This document shows, piece after piece, positions 26,388 to 35,337 of a stretch of DNA of 64,000 nucleotides. Both the position numbers and the translations under genes were made by a program. Source of the DNA: JBKECY01 sp047975025 (GTDB lineage: Bacteria > Bacillota > Clostridia > Lachnospirales > Lachnospiraceae). A model generated the notes under the pieces. It was given only the letters and a program-made list of their open reading frames with translations, did not search any database and was not told the DNA's origin. Within the stretch, counting starts at the first letter, position 1. Every line of letters starts with the position of its first letter. The stretch spans positions 1 through 64,000 of the forward strand of contig JBKECY010000020.1 in assembly GCA_047975025.1 (NCBI GenBank), in the 5' to 3' direction.

Positions 26388-27608
26388 TTATGCGTTTAGC
26401 TCACTTTCCTTTAGGACCTCTTCGAAACATGTATCCAGAATCCCCAGCATCTCATCAATGTTCTCTGTTGTGATGACGAGCGGCGGCACCAGACGCAGGA
26501 CATTGTTCCCCGCAGTGATGACGAGCAGACTGTGTTCCATTGCTTTTTGCACGACGGCCGCATTGGTGATTCCTTGCAGCTGCAAGCCCTGCATCAGGCC
26601 CACACCTCTTCTGGCGGCTATACAATCGTATTTGCGTACAAGGGCATCCAGTCCTTCGGTAAGGTAAGGAGTTACTTCACATACATGTTTGAGTATACCA
26701 TCTTTTTCAAATATTTCAAACACTTTTGCGACTGCCGTACAGGCCAGCGGATTGCCTCCGTAGGTCGTCCCATGATCTCCGGGCACAAGGGATGCGCCCG
26801 CCACTTTTTCACTGAGTACGAACGCACCTACGGGCATTCCGTTGCCCAGCGCCTTGGCACAGGTCATAATATCCGGCTGAATACCGTACTGCTGGTAGGC
26901 AAACAGTGTGCCGGTACGGCCCATACCGCATTGGATTTCGTCCAGAATCAGCAAAATATCTTTTTCATCACAGAGTGCTCGTACTTCCTGCATAAATTCT
27001 TTGGAGGCAGGGAAAATACCGCCCTCGCCTTGTACCGCTTCCATCATGATTGCACAGGTCCGATCGGTAACCAGCGCTTTCACACTTTCTATATCGTTAA
27101 ACTGTGCGAACTTCACTCCTTGCAGCAGGGGTTCGAACGGTGTTCGATAGCTCTGTGTGCCTGTCACTGATAAAGCGCCCAAGCTTCTGCCATGAAATGC
27201 CTGTTCCATCGCTATGATTTCGTGGTTCGCCTGACCGTCACGCGTATAGGCATATTTTTTGGCGGCTTTTATGGCTCCTTCATTCGCCTCGGTTCCGCTG
27301 TTCGTGAAGAACGCCTTGGATAGGCCGCTGCCCTGTACAAGCTTTTGCGCTGCTGCGGCCGCCGGCACACAGTAGAATAAATTGGAAGTATGAATCAGCT
27401 GGTCGATCTGGGCTTTCAGCGCTTCCTTGAATTCTTCATTCCCATACCCCAGACCTGCCACCGCAATACCGGCCGCAAAATCAAGGTATTTCTTGCCCTG
27501 GGTATCATAGAGATATACCCCCTCACCCTTTTCCAATACAATCTGATAGCGGTTGTAGGTATGCAGTATCTGCTCCTCAGCCGTACGCATCAACTCACTC
27601 GTCTTCAT
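26388..27608 (-). CDS. argD: Acetylornithine aminotransferase
   Basis: A class III PLP-dependent aminotransferase of 406 residues converting N-acetylglutamate semialdehyde to N-acetylornithine. It has the fold-type motifs DFAAGIAVAGLGY, SGTEANEGAIKAARK-like helix, LILDEIQCGMGRTG, and the PLP-lysine segment CAKALGNGMPVGAF. The start at 27608, about 10 bp after GAGGAG, overlaps the last 14 bp of argB and replaces a frame 31 residues longer with no family-like sequence. Last gene of argC-argJ-argB-argD. Confidence 0.94.
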   Translation of the reverse strand: MKTSELMRTAEEQILHTYNRYQIVLEKGEGVYLYDTQGKKYLDFAAGIAVAGLGYGNEEFKEALKAQIDQLIHTSNLFYCVPAAAAAQKLVQGSGLSKAFFTNSGTEANEGAIKAAKKYAYTRDGQANHEIIAMEQAFHGRSLGALSVTGTQSYRTPFEPLLQGVKFAQFNDIESVKALVTDRTCAIMMEAVQGEGGIFPASKEFMQEVRALCDEKDILLILDEIQCGMGRTGTLFAYQQYGIQPDIMTCAKALGNGMPVGAFVLSEKVAGASLVPGDHGTTYGGNPLACTAVAKVFEIFEKDGILKHVCEVTPYLTEGLDALVRKYDCIAARRGVGLMQGLQLQGITNAAVVQKAMEHSLLVITAGNNVLRLVPPLVITTENIDEMLGILDTCFEEVLKESELNA

Positions 27609-28491
27609 GATAGTATTTCTCCTCATCTTCTCGTAATATAGCTGTCCCAATACCTTTGTTGGTAAATATTTCCAGCAGCAGACTATGCGGAATCCGGCCA
27701 TCCAGAATATGCACGCGGTTCACTCCATGTCCTATGGCGTCAATACAATTGTTCAGCTTGGGTATCATACCGCCGCCTACATTTCCGTTTTCAATCAGCT
27801 CTCTGGCTTCTACGACGGACAGTTCCGAAATCAGGGTTGCCGGATCATCCGGATTCTGATACACGCCCTCAATATCTGTCAGAAATGCCAGCTTTTCGGC
27901 CTCCAGCGATTCTGCAATCGCACAGGCAGCATCATCCGCATTGATATTATACGTATTAAAGTCATCATCCATTCCAATTGGACATACGATTGGCAGGAAG
28001 TCACGCTCCAACAGATCATGCAGAATCTTGGGCTGTACTTCTTTGATCTCTCCGACGAATCCGATATCCTCACCATCCGCCAGTTTCTTGCGGACTTTAA
28101 GCAGTGCACCGTCTTTGCCGCTGATTCCGACTGCTTTTACACCCAGGGCTTCCACCAATGCCACAAGTTCCTTGTTGACCTTGCCCAACACCATCTCTGC
28201 GATTTCCATTGTCTCGGCATCCGTTACGCGCAGTCCGTTCTTGAATTCGGGCTCCATGCCGACCTTGCCAATCCAGCGGCTGATTTCCTTGCCGCCGCCA
28301 TGCACGATAATCGGCTTGAATCCAACGAGCTTCAAAAGTACGACATCTTTAATTACATTTTCTTTGAGCTCCTGGTCGATCATGGCACTTCCGCCATATT
28401 TCACAATTACAATTTTACGATTAAAACGCTGTATATACGGCAGTGCTTCAATAAGGACTTCCGCTTTATCCAGATATTTACGATTCACCAT
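27595..28491 (-). CDS. argB: Acetylglutamate kinase
   Basis: Phosphorylates N-acetylglutamate in arginine synthesis. The 298-residue protein has the KYGGSAM nucleotide motif near residue 32, HGGGKEIS, and the central and C-terminal substrate motifs of the amino-acid-kinase fold. The N-terminal helix of about 25 residues before the first strand is characteristic of the hexameric, arginine-feedback-inhibited form, which fits an acetyl-recycling pathway with ArgJ. An AGGAGG-like site precedes the ATG; argJ ends 15 bp upstream and argD overlaps its 3' end. Confidence 0.95.
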   Translation of the reverse strand: MVNRKYLDKAEVLIEALPYIQRFNRKIVIVKYGGSAMIDQELKENVIKDVVLLKLVGFKPIIVHGGGKEISRWIGKVGMEPEFKNGLRVTDAETMEIAEMVLGKVNKELVALVEALGVKAVGISGKDGALLKVRKKLADGEDIGFVGEIKEVQPKILHDLLERDFLPIVCPIGMDDDFNTYNINADDAACAIAESLEAEKLAFLTDIEGVYQNPDDPATLISELSVVEARELIENGNVGGGMIPKLNNCIDAIGHGVNRVHILDGRIPHSLLLEIFTNKGIGTAILREDEEKYYHEDE

Positions 28492-28506
28492 CTTCTTTTT
28501 CTCCTC

Positions 28507-29736
28507 CTACGACCGATAATCCCCATTGATCCGCACATACTCATAGGTCAGATCACATCCCCATGCGGTCGCTTTCGCTTCTCCCATCTTAAGATCTGCA
28601 ATTGCTGTAACGACCGGCTTGGACAGAATTTCTGTCGCTTCCTCTTCACTATACTCTGTTGCCACGCCGTCTTTGATAATCTGAAGTCTGTGTCCCTCGC
28701 TTTCGAAGAACAGATCTACCTGTTCGGGGTCGAATTCTGCCCCTGCATACCCCATGGCGCACAGAATTCTGCCCCAGTTGGCATCATGTCCAAAAATAGC
28801 CGTCTTGGTAAGATTCGAGGTGATGACCGACTTGCTAAGCAGTACCGCCTGTTCCTTGCTCTGCGCCCCGACCACCTGCACCTCGAATAAGGCTGTACAG
28901 CCCTCGCCGTCACCTGCTATGGCTTTGGCAAGGTAGGTATTCACATAGGCAAGCGCCGCTGCAAAGATTTCATAATCTGTCCCTTGTGTTTCTATCTTCA
29001 CATTGCCCGCCAGTCCATTCGCCAATAGCAGCACCGTATCATTCGTTGAAGTATCGCCATCGACTGAAATCATATTGTAGGTGTCTTGGACATCTGCGCT
29101 TAAAGCCGCCTGCAGCATCTCAGCAGATATGGCCGCGTCCGTCGTTACAAAGCTTAACATGGTACACATGTTGGGATGAATCATCCCCGAGCCTTTGCAC
29201 ATACCGCCTATCACAACTTTTTTACCTGATAGTTCAATCTCAACGGCAATCTCCTTTTTGCGGGTATCTGTTGTCAGAATCGCATGTGCCGCTTCGTCAG
29301 CCGCCGCAGCTGTATCCGAAAGCAGCGGTACCATATCTGCGATTCCCTGTGTGATCCGCTCCATAGGCAGCTGCTTTCCTATCACGCCTGTCGAGGTCAC
29401 AAGTACATTTTCGGCCTCAATTTGCAGCACCTCTCCTGCTTTTTTGGCAGTTTCCCCACAATAGGAAAATCCTTCTGTTCCTGTACAGGCATTAGCCACC
29501 CCGCTGTTACACACAATGGCATGTACCGGGTTTCCACTTTTTACAACTGCCTGGTCCCACACGACCGGTGCTGCTTTTACCACATTCGTTGTAAAGGTAC
29601 CGGCACATACACATGGTGTCTGACTGTAAATCAGCGCCATATCCTTAGAACCTGATTTTTTGATTCCGGCTGCGATTCCTGCCGCCTGGTATCCCTGTGC
29701 TGCGGTTACACCGCCTGGTATTGTCTGTATATTCAT
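28507..29736 (-). CDS. argJ: Ornithine acetyltransferase / N-acetylglutamate synthase
   Basis: ArgJ moves the acetyl group from acetylornithine to glutamate and, in the bifunctional form, can also use acetyl-CoA. The 409-residue precursor contains the autocleavage site before Thr in C-T-M-L-S-F (about residue 193), preceded by GGMCKGSGMIHPNM, which splits it into alpha and beta chains. The C-terminal end YVRINGDYRS is typical. Whether it is mono- or bifunctional cannot be told from sequence; no argA or argE is in the window. It follows argC by 34 bp. Confidence 0.95.
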   Translation of the reverse strand: MNIQTIPGGVTAAQGYQAAGIAAGIKKSGSKDMALIYSQTPCVCAGTFTTNVVKAAPVVWDQAVVKSGNPVHAIVCNSGVANACTGTEGFSYCGETAKKAGEVLQIEAENVLVTSTGVIGKQLPMERITQGIADMVPLLSDTAAAADEAAHAILTTDTRKKEIAVEIELSGKKVVIGGMCKGSGMIHPNMCTMLSFVTTDAAISAEMLQAALSADVQDTYNMISVDGDTSTNDTVLLLANGLAGNVKIETQGTDYEIFAAALAYVNTYLAKAIAGDGEGCTALFEVQVVGAQSKEQAVLLSKSVITSNLTKTAIFGHDANWGRILCAMGYAGAEFDPEQVDLFFESEGHRLQIIKDGVATEYSEEEATEILSKPVVTAIADLKMGEAKATAWGCDLTYEYVRINGDYRS

Positions 29737-29770
29737 ACGTATTCTCCTGAAATTTTATTTTTGCTGCTTT

Positions 29771-30811
29771 TTATAGAAATACCGGTACCAGTCTAAGACC
29801 TGTCGTCTCATCCAGACCGAACATAAGATTCATATTCTGCACTGCCTGACCGGCAGCTCCTTTTACTACATTATCCAGGGCCCCCATCATAATGACCCGG
29901 TTCGTCCTCTCATCCAGCTTCACATTGACATCCGTGTAGTTGCTCCCTTTGACCCATCTGGTCTGCGGAGGCGTATCTTGCGGCAGGACTCTGACGAACG
30001 GCTCATCCCGGTAGCACTTCTCGTATACTTCCTTGAGTTCCTGCTGTGTGACCTTTTGTGTCAGCGAAGCGTAGGCCGTAACCAAGATGCCGCGATTCAT
30101 GGGAATCAGATGCGGTGTGAAATTGATATATACCCTCTCCTTGGCGGTCAGACTCAGCTGCTCCTCGATCTCGGGCGTATGTCTGTGCGTAGCCACACCG
30201 TATGCCTTGATGCTGTCATTGATCTCGCAATACAGATTGTCCGTCTTGGCACTTCGTCCGGCTCCGGAAACACCTGATTTTGCATCGATGATGATGCTTG
30301 CCGGATCCAGCAGACCCTGTCGCAGCAACGGGCTGACCGTCAGATACGAGCAGGTGGGATAGCAGCCGGGATTCGCAATCAGCCTTGCCTGGGCAATTGA
30401 CGCTCTGTTCTTCTCCGGCAGACCATACACTGCTTCCGGTACGAACTGAGGGGTTGCATGCTTGATTCCATACCACTTCTCATATTCTTCCACGTCTTTG
30501 ATTCTGTAATCCGCACTTAGATCGATTACTTTCGCATGCGATAAAATGTCCTCGGTCAGCAGAGAGGCCAGATAACCTTGCGGGGTTGCTGTAAAAATCA
30601 CATCCACCTCTCTGGAAAGTGCGCTTAAATCGTCTTCAAGGCAGGTATCCTCTACTATTTTAAAGAAACTTCTATAAACATCTGCAAATGCCTCATTTAC
30701 GTAGCTCTTAGAACCGTACCATTGAATGGTAACTTCCGGATGACCCAGCAGTATCCGTACCAGTTCAGCACCTGCATATCCTGTTGCACCTATAATTCCG
30801 ACCTTTATCAT
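29771..30811 (-). CDS. argC: N-acetyl-gamma-glutamyl-phosphate reductase
   Basis: NADPH-dependent reductase forming N-acetylglutamate semialdehyde. The 346-residue protein starts MIKVGIIGATGYAGAEL (Rossmann motif) and has the catalytic Cys in IANPGCYPT, with HRHTPEIE and the PHLIPMNRGI motif later. The ATG at 30811, 8 bp after AGGAG, is preferred to a GTG three codons earlier. It heads the argCJBD operon and is divergent from argG across a 300-bp control region with ArgR-like boxes. Confidence 0.95.
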   Translation of the reverse strand: MIKVGIIGATGYAGAELVRILLGHPEVTIQWYGSKSYVNEAFADVYRSFFKIVEDTCLEDDLSALSREVDVIFTATPQGYLASLLTEDILSHAKVIDLSADYRIKDVEEYEKWYGIKHATPQFVPEAVYGLPEKNRASIAQARLIANPGCYPTCSYLTVSPLLRQGLLDPASIIIDAKSGVSGAGRSAKTDNLYCEINDSIKAYGVATHRHTPEIEEQLSLTAKERVYINFTPHLIPMNRGILVTAYASLTQKVTQQELKEVYEKCYRDEPFVRVLPQDTPPQTRWVKGSNYTDVNVKLDERTNRVIMMGALDNVVKGAAGQAVQNMNLMFGLDETTGLRLVPVFL

Positions 30812-30980
30812 TTTCTGCACTCCTGTCTTTCCATAATATTTCTATTTTATAACATGCTCTGCCTCTATGCAAGCAGAGGAACACCACTTATCATAGTATA
30901 CTTATGCGCATTCGTAAAGTTCCAAATCGCACCAATTCTATACCTTATACTTCTTAATACAACACAGAATCTTGTGAATG

Positions 30981-30994
30981 TGCATAATTATACA
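30981..30994. promoter_or_regulatory. ArgR-like box 1 (argC-argG intergenic)
   Basis: The palindrome TGCATAATTATACA fits the ARG-box pattern TGnATwwwwATnCA. It lies between the divergent arg transcription units. Confidence 0.6.
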
Positions 30995-31001
30995 TCTTTA
31001 A

Positions 31002-31014
31002 TGCATATTATGCA
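31002..31014. promoter_or_regulatory. ArgR-like box 2
   Basis: TGCATATTATGCA, a perfect 13-bp palindrome with the same half-site as box 1 and centred about 21 bp, two helical turns, from it. Paired boxes are usual for hexameric ArgR. Confidence 0.55.
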
Positions 31015-31052
31015 AGCTTTTTTCTTATTTTTCTAATTTTACCGAATATCTA

Positions 31053-31081
31053 TTGCATATTTATTAAATATGATGTATATT
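31053..31081 (+). promoter_or_regulatory. argG promoter
   Basis: TTGCAT (31053-31058), 17 bp spacer, TATATT (31076-31081), 32 bp before the argG ATG. The -35 and spacer contain another TGCATATTTATTAA box-like sequence, so ArgR could occlude it. Confidence 0.75.
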
Positions 31082-31113
31082 ACAATGTAGAAATCACTAG
31101 GAGGAATTTTAAT

Positions 31114-32337
31114 ATGAAAGAAAAAGTCGTACTTGCCTATTCCGGCGGACTTGATACCACTGCGATCATTCCCTGGTTAAAAGAAAATTTTGATTACGAT
31201 GTAGTATGCTGCTGTATTGACTGCGGTCAGGGAAATGAACTCGACGGCCTTGAAGAGAGAGCCCGGTTGTCCGGTGCTACTAAGCTTTACATAGAAGATG
31301 TAATTGATGAATTCTCAGAAGATTATATTGTTCCTTGTGTACAAGCGGATGCTGTCTATGAGAACAAATATCTGCTTGGTACCTCTATGGCGCGTCCGGT
31401 CATTGCCAAACGACTTGTCGAAGTTGCCCGCAAAGAGGGTGCTACTGCCATCTGCCATGGCGCTACCGGCAAAGGAAACGACCAGATCCGCTTCGAGCTT
31501 GGAATCAAAGCACTGGCTCCTGATTTGAAAATCATTGCTCCTTGGCGTATGACCGATCTGTGGACCATGCAGTCACGTGAAGATGAAATTGAATACTGTA
31601 AGCAGCATGGCATAGACCTGCCATTCTCCGCGGACTCAAGCTATAGCCGTGACCGTAACCTGTGGCACATCAGCCATGAAGGCCTTGAACTTGAAGATCC
31701 TGCCAACGAGCCTAATTACGATCATCTGCTGGTACTTGGTGTGTCTCCGGAAAAAGCACCGGATGAAGCAGAATATGTTACACTTACCTTTGATCAGGGC
31801 GTACCTGTCAGTGTCAATGGCAAAGAGATGAAAGTTTCCGCTATTATCGAGGAACTCAACCGCCTTGGCGGCAAGCATGGTATCGGTATTGTAGATATCG
31901 TAGAGAACCGGGTGGTCGGCATGAAATCACGCGGCGTTTATGAAACTCCGGGCGGTACGATTCTGATGGAAGCACATGCTCAGTTAGAAGAGTTGGTGCT
32001 TGACCGCGCCACACTGGAAGTGAAAAAAGATATGGGCAACAAAATGGCTCAGATCGTATACGAAGGAAAATGGTTTACACCGCTTCGTGAAGCTGTACAG
32101 GCTTTTGTGGAATCCACACAGGAAAATGTAACAGGCGAAGTTAAAATCAAATTGTATAAGGGCAATATTATTAAGGCGGGAACTACTTCACCTTACAGCT
32201 TATACAGTGAATCTCTGGCTTCATTTACCACAGGTGATTTGTATGACCATCACGATGCCGACGGATTTATCACACTGTTCGGACTGCCGCTCAAAGTTCG
32301 TGCCATGAAACTGGCAGAGCTGGAAGCTGAAAAATAA
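31114..32337 (+). CDS. argG: Argininosuccinate synthase
   Basis: Condenses citrulline and aspartate with ATP. The 407-residue protein has the PP-loop A-Y-S-G-G-L-D-T (residues 8-15), the ATGKGND motif and the PWR region expected for ArgG. AGGAGG lies 9 bp before the ATG. It is alone in its transcription unit: a promoter upstream and a strong terminator downstream. argH, its usual partner, is not beside it or elsewhere in the window. Confidence 0.97.
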   Translation: MKEKVVLAYSGGLDTTAIIPWLKENFDYDVVCCCIDCGQGNELDGLEERARLSGATKLYIEDVIDEFSEDYIVPCVQADAVYENKYLLGTSMARPVIAKRLVEVARKEGATAICHGATGKGNDQIRFELGIKALAPDLKIIAPWRMTDLWTMQSREDEIEYCKQHGIDLPFSADSSYSRDRNLWHISHEGLELEDPANEPNYDHLLVLGVSPEKAPDEAEYVTLTFDQGVPVSVNGKEMKVSAIIEELNRLGGKHGIGIVDIVENRVVGMKSRGVYETPGGTILMEAHAQLEELVLDRATLEVKKDMGNKMAQIVYEGKWFTPLREAVQAFVESTQENVTGEVKIKLYKGNIIKAGTTSPYSLYSESLASFTTGDLYDHHDADGFITLFGLPLKVRAMKLAELEAEK

Positions 32338-32364
32338 ACACGGTTCATCTGCAACCGCATGCTA

Positions 32365-32395
32365 AGAGGCACAGGAATCCTGTGCCTCTCTTTTT
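32365..32395 (+). terminator. argG terminator
   Basis: A perfect 12-bp stem (AGAGGCACAGGA type, 32365-32376 with 32378-32389) followed by CTTTTT. It lies 27 bp after argG and ends just before the convergent csoR stop. Confidence 0.93.
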
Positions 32396-32399
32396 GCTC

Positions 32400-32663
32400 T
32401 TATTTGGAGATTTTATCCATAATCTGCATAATCTCATCAATCTTTCCGCCTGCCTCTTCGGTCTCCAGGGAATCCCTGACACAATGCTGCAGATGCGCAT
32501 GCAGAATTTCCCGGTTCACCTTTTTCAAGATAGCCTGTGTCGCCAGAAGCTGATTCGAGATATCTATGCAATACCGATTCTCCTCCACCATCTTCAGCAC
32601 ACCTTCCATCTGTCCTTTCGCAGTTCGTAAAAGACGTGTCACTTTTTCCTGGTCCGCCATCAT
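32400..32663 (-). CDS. csoR: CsoR-family copper-sensing repressor
   Basis: An 87-residue all-helical DUF156 repressor. The Cu(I) ligands C32, H57 and C61 have the same spacing (25 and 4) as C36, H61 and C65 of Mycobacterium tuberculosis CsoR, which favours copper over the nickel, formaldehyde or sulfide sensors of this family. Copper binding would release DNA. It lies 32 bp downstream of copZ, and an operator-like GC-rich palindrome precedes copZ, so it is probably autoregulated. No CopA ATPase is nearby. Confidence 0.88.
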   Translation of the reverse strand: MMADQEKVTRLLRTAKGQMEGVLKMVEENRYCIDISNQLLATQAILKKVNREILHAHLQHCVRDSLETEEAGGKIDEIMQIMDKISK

Positions 32664-32695
32664 AACAATTGTCCTCCTGTACAGAAGGGCCTATT

Positions 32696-32920
32696 TTAGA
32701 ACAGACCTTTCTTCTCCTCAATTGAAACCACTGTATAACCGGCCTCTGTGATTACTTTCTCAAAGTCAGCATCCGCAACCGCATCTTTGGTTGATACGAC
32801 CGCATTCTTGGCTTTGAGATTCACCTTTGCCTTGACTCCCGGCAGTGATTCCAATGCTTCCTTGGCTTTTGCCTGGCAGTGCGCACAACTCATACCGTCA
32901 ATTCCTATTATTTTTTTCAT
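32696..32920 (-). CDS. copZ: CopZ-like copper chaperone
   Basis: A 74-residue heavy-metal-associated (HMA) protein with the Cu(I) motif M-S-C12-A-H-C15 and a beta-alpha-beta-beta-alpha-beta pattern. It would carry copper to an exporter or to CsoR. The start at 32920, 9 bp after AGGAGG, gives the normal length; a frame 18 residues longer is not family-like. First gene of copZ-csoR. Confidence 0.9.
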   Translation of the reverse strand: MKKIIGIDGMSCAHCQAKAKEALESLPGVKAKVNLKAKNAVVSTKDAVADADFEKVITEAGYTVVSIEEKKGLF

Positions 32921-32982
32921 AACTGTTAGCCTCCTGTCATATCCTATATACAGCCCGGCTTTACACCGGCCCATTCACCACA

Positions 32983-33000
32983 ACACCCCACCCGGGGTAT
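32983..33000 (-). promoter_or_regulatory. CsoR-type operator
   Basis: Minus-strand ATACCCCGGGTGGGGTGT is a near palindrome of the TACCCC..GGGGTA kind known for CsoR sites. It lies about 63 bp before copZ. Confidence 0.7.
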
Positions 33001-33047
33001 AGTGAAAGAATACTCCTTTTTCCCTCTGCTTGTCAAGCCCCATGCGC

Positions 33048-33086
33048 AAAAAAACTCCGGGCAGCCTGGCTGGCTTTCCCGGAGTT
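33048..33086 (-). terminator. nrdD terminator
   Basis: A 9-bp stem (AACTCCGGG with CCCGGAGTT, 33053-33061 and 33078-33086) followed on the minus strand by seven T. It starts within the last codons-to-stop region of nrdD. Confidence 0.92.
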
Positions 33087-33091
33087 ATCGC

Positions 33092-35227
33092 TTACATTGA
33101 TTTACGTTCGGCAATTTCTGCCATCTTCGCTTCGTTGAGTCTTGTATCTCCATGAACGCGGCTGTAAGAAAGATAGCCGTTCATACGGTCGATCTTGGTC
33201 AGGTTCTCAGACCCGCAGACCGGGCATACGTCCATTTCAAGCTCCTCATGTCCACAATCATCACAATAGGACAACGAGAGATTCACACCTTCGTAATAGC
33301 CTAAGTCCATCGCTCGACGTATCAGCACCCGGATTGCCTCCTTGTTGTAGCCTACCGGATATCTGACATACTGAATCTTACCGCCATTGCACAGCTCCCA
33401 GAAACGCCCCTCTAAATCCTGCTTCTCGATTGGCGTCAAATCCTCTGTGACATGGCAATGGAAGCTGTTGCTGACATATGGTCTGTCTGACACATCCTGC
33501 ACAATTCCGTACATTTTACGGAACTGTTCGATCTGCAACCCGCACAGGCTCTCTGCCGGTGTTCCATAGATGGCATACAGATGACCATCTGCTTCCTTGA
33601 ACTCACCAATTTTTTTGTTAATGTATTCTAATACTTCCAGAGCAAATGCTCCGTCTTCTGTAATGGATTTGCCATTGTAGAGTTCCTGTAATTCGTTCAG
33701 TGCCGTAATACCAAAGGACGCTGTCATTGGTTTTAAAATCTTGCTGATTTTCTCAGACGGATCAAGATTGCCGCCATAAAATCCGCCTTCGCAATATGCC
33801 AAAGGATTCGTAGAGGCACGCATCTGTCCCAGGTATTCATAGGTCCTGATGTGCAGATTACGTATCAGCTCCAGATAGAAATCCAGAACTTCGTAGAAAT
33901 CACGATTCTCAGCTTTCGCTTTTGCGAGAATCATCGGCAGATGCAGGCTGACAGCTCCTACATTAAAACGTCCTACGAATACCGGTACATCCTTATCATC
34001 CGCCGGCTTCATGCCGCCGCGCTCATACCAGGGGCTTAAGAACGCTCGACATCCCATCGGGCTGATTACCTTTTTATATTTTTGATACATTTCAGATATA
34101 TAGCCTTTGCCGCTCATGGAGAGCCAGTCCGGATACATGGTTTTGGCGGAACAGTCCACACCTGCTTCAAATACATCCTCGCAGGAGCCTCCCACACCAT
34201 GAATTTCTTCATCATACAGGAATACGATTTTGGGAAACAGTACCGGCTTTTTATGGCCTTTCTTCCCCTGTCCTTCCTTGTGGACTTCCAGCAATGAAAC
34301 AGAGCACATCTTCTCAAACGGTGCGGTTCCAAGGCCAAGTGTCACTGTCACAAAGGGGTAATCTCCACGAGAAGAGCCTACGGTGTTGAGCTTATATTCA
34401 ATGCCCTGCCAGCCCTGATCGAAATCACGTTTGACTTTATCCAAAGCATACTCGACCGCTTTCTCTTCGCGGCCCTTCCAATCCTCTGCCGCATATTTCA
34501 GGAATTCCTGATAGTATTTATCATAACTTTTAGTGGCATAGGGTGCCATGATTCTATCCACCTCAGGCACTGTAAATCCGCCATACTGCTGTGCCGCCGT
34601 ACTTAAGATGATATCTCCCATAACATCGAATGCCGTATCCAGTGTCTTCGGCTCATTGTACCAGACATTTCCCATCTCAAAGCCGCCTCGCAGCACAGTC
34701 GCCACATCGAACAGACAGCAGTTCATCGTATCGAGGCGGGCTGACTGGTCATGGATATAGATATAACCGTCTTTGCAGGCCTGCAGCTCATTGCGATTCA
34801 TAAAGAATTTACGATAGAGCTCTTTGTTCAGCTCATTAAAAATCAGACTTCTCTTAGTTGCCACCAATGCGCTGTCGGTATTCGCATTGCTCTTGTCGCC
34901 AATGTAGCGAATTGCCTGACTCTTGGTGTAGACATCATCCATCATATGAATGAAATCCATCTTGTAATTTCTGTAATCGCGGTAGCTTTTGGCTACGGAC
35001 GCATTCACTTTTTCGAGTGCTCCCTCCACAATATAATGCATATCCTGAATCGGTATCTCGGTCTTTCCGAGAGATTCAGCCCGCTTTGTGGCGAAATCGC
35101 AGATAAAATCAGTCTCTTCACTGGTGAAATCGTATAAAATTCTGGCTGCTGATTTATTCACAGCCTTTACAATCTTCTGCGCATCAAATTCTTCTTTGGT
35201 TCCATCTTTTTTAATAATATAAATCAT
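33092..35227 (-). CDS. nrdD: Anaerobic ribonucleoside-triphosphate reductase
   Basis: Class III reductase making dNTPs without oxygen. The 711-residue protein has an N-terminal ATP-cone (about 1-95), the glycyl-radical barrel with Cys pairs, a C-terminal zinc site of two Cys pairs (CDDC and CPVC), and the radical glycine at about 684 in R-M-N-G-Y-L. Most relatives have Cys or Ser before that Gly. The activase gene nrdG is not next to it within the window, which is unusual. The upstream region holds paired NrdR-like boxes. Confidence 0.95.
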   Translation of the reverse strand: MIYIIKKDGTKEEFDAQKIVKAVNKSAARILYDFTSEETDFICDFATKRAESLGKTEIPIQDMHYIVEGALEKVNASVAKSYRDYRNYKMDFIHMMDDVYTKSQAIRYIGDKSNANTDSALVATKRSLIFNELNKELYRKFFMNRNELQACKDGYIYIHDQSARLDTMNCCLFDVATVLRGGFEMGNVWYNEPKTLDTAFDVMGDIILSTAAQQYGGFTVPEVDRIMAPYATKSYDKYYQEFLKYAAEDWKGREEKAVEYALDKVKRDFDQGWQGIEYKLNTVGSSRGDYPFVTVTLGLGTAPFEKMCSVSLLEVHKEGQGKKGHKKPVLFPKIVFLYDEEIHGVGGSCEDVFEAGVDCSAKTMYPDWLSMSGKGYISEMYQKYKKVISPMGCRAFLSPWYERGGMKPADDKDVPVFVGRFNVGAVSLHLPMILAKAKAENRDFYEVLDFYLELIRNLHIRTYEYLGQMRASTNPLAYCEGGFYGGNLDPSEKISKILKPMTASFGITALNELQELYNGKSITEDGAFALEVLEYINKKIGEFKEADGHLYAIYGTPAESLCGLQIEQFRKMYGIVQDVSDRPYVSNSFHCHVTEDLTPIEKQDLEGRFWELCNGGKIQYVRYPVGYNKEAIRVLIRRAMDLGYYEGVNLSLSYCDDCGHEELEMDVCPVCGSENLTKIDRMNGYLSYSRVHGDTRLNEAKMAEIAERKSM

Positions 35228-35251
35228 AGCTTTTCACCTTCCCACACACAT

Positions 35252-35267
35252 ATTTCATATATCTTGT
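35252..35267 (-). promoter_or_regulatory. NrdR-like box, proximal (weak)
   Basis: ACAAGATATATGAAAT on the minus strand keeps the central ATATAT of the NrdR consensus and matches 10 of 16 positions of the distal box. Its start is 33 bp from the distal box, about three helical turns, as for tandem NrdR sites. Confidence 0.5.
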
Positions 35268-35284
35268 ATCCGTTTCTCTATCAG

Positions 35285-35300
35285 ACACTATATATTGTGT
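35285..35300 (-). promoter_or_regulatory. NrdR box, distal (strong)
   Basis: ACACAATATATAGTGT (minus strand) fits the NrdR consensus ACACwATATATwGTGT. It is 58 bp upstream of the nrdD ATG and covers the expected transcription start. Confidence 0.8.
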
Positions 35301-35304
35301 TGAA

Positions 35305-35333
35305 AGTATACCATACCCTACTGCAAAAGAAAA
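35305..35333 (-). promoter_or_regulatory. Probable nrdD promoter
   Basis: Minus strand: TTTTCT (35328-35333), 17 bp spacer, TATACT (35305-35310), immediately upstream of the strong NrdR box. Confidence 0.5.
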
Positions 35334-35337
35334 GGGG

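Noticed and set aside
27685..28890. Long plus-strand frame of 401 codons opposite argB and argJ
   Set aside because: It is antisense to two certain genes, and its product is rich in His, Cys and Ile with no family motif; it is a by-product of codon use in the real genes.
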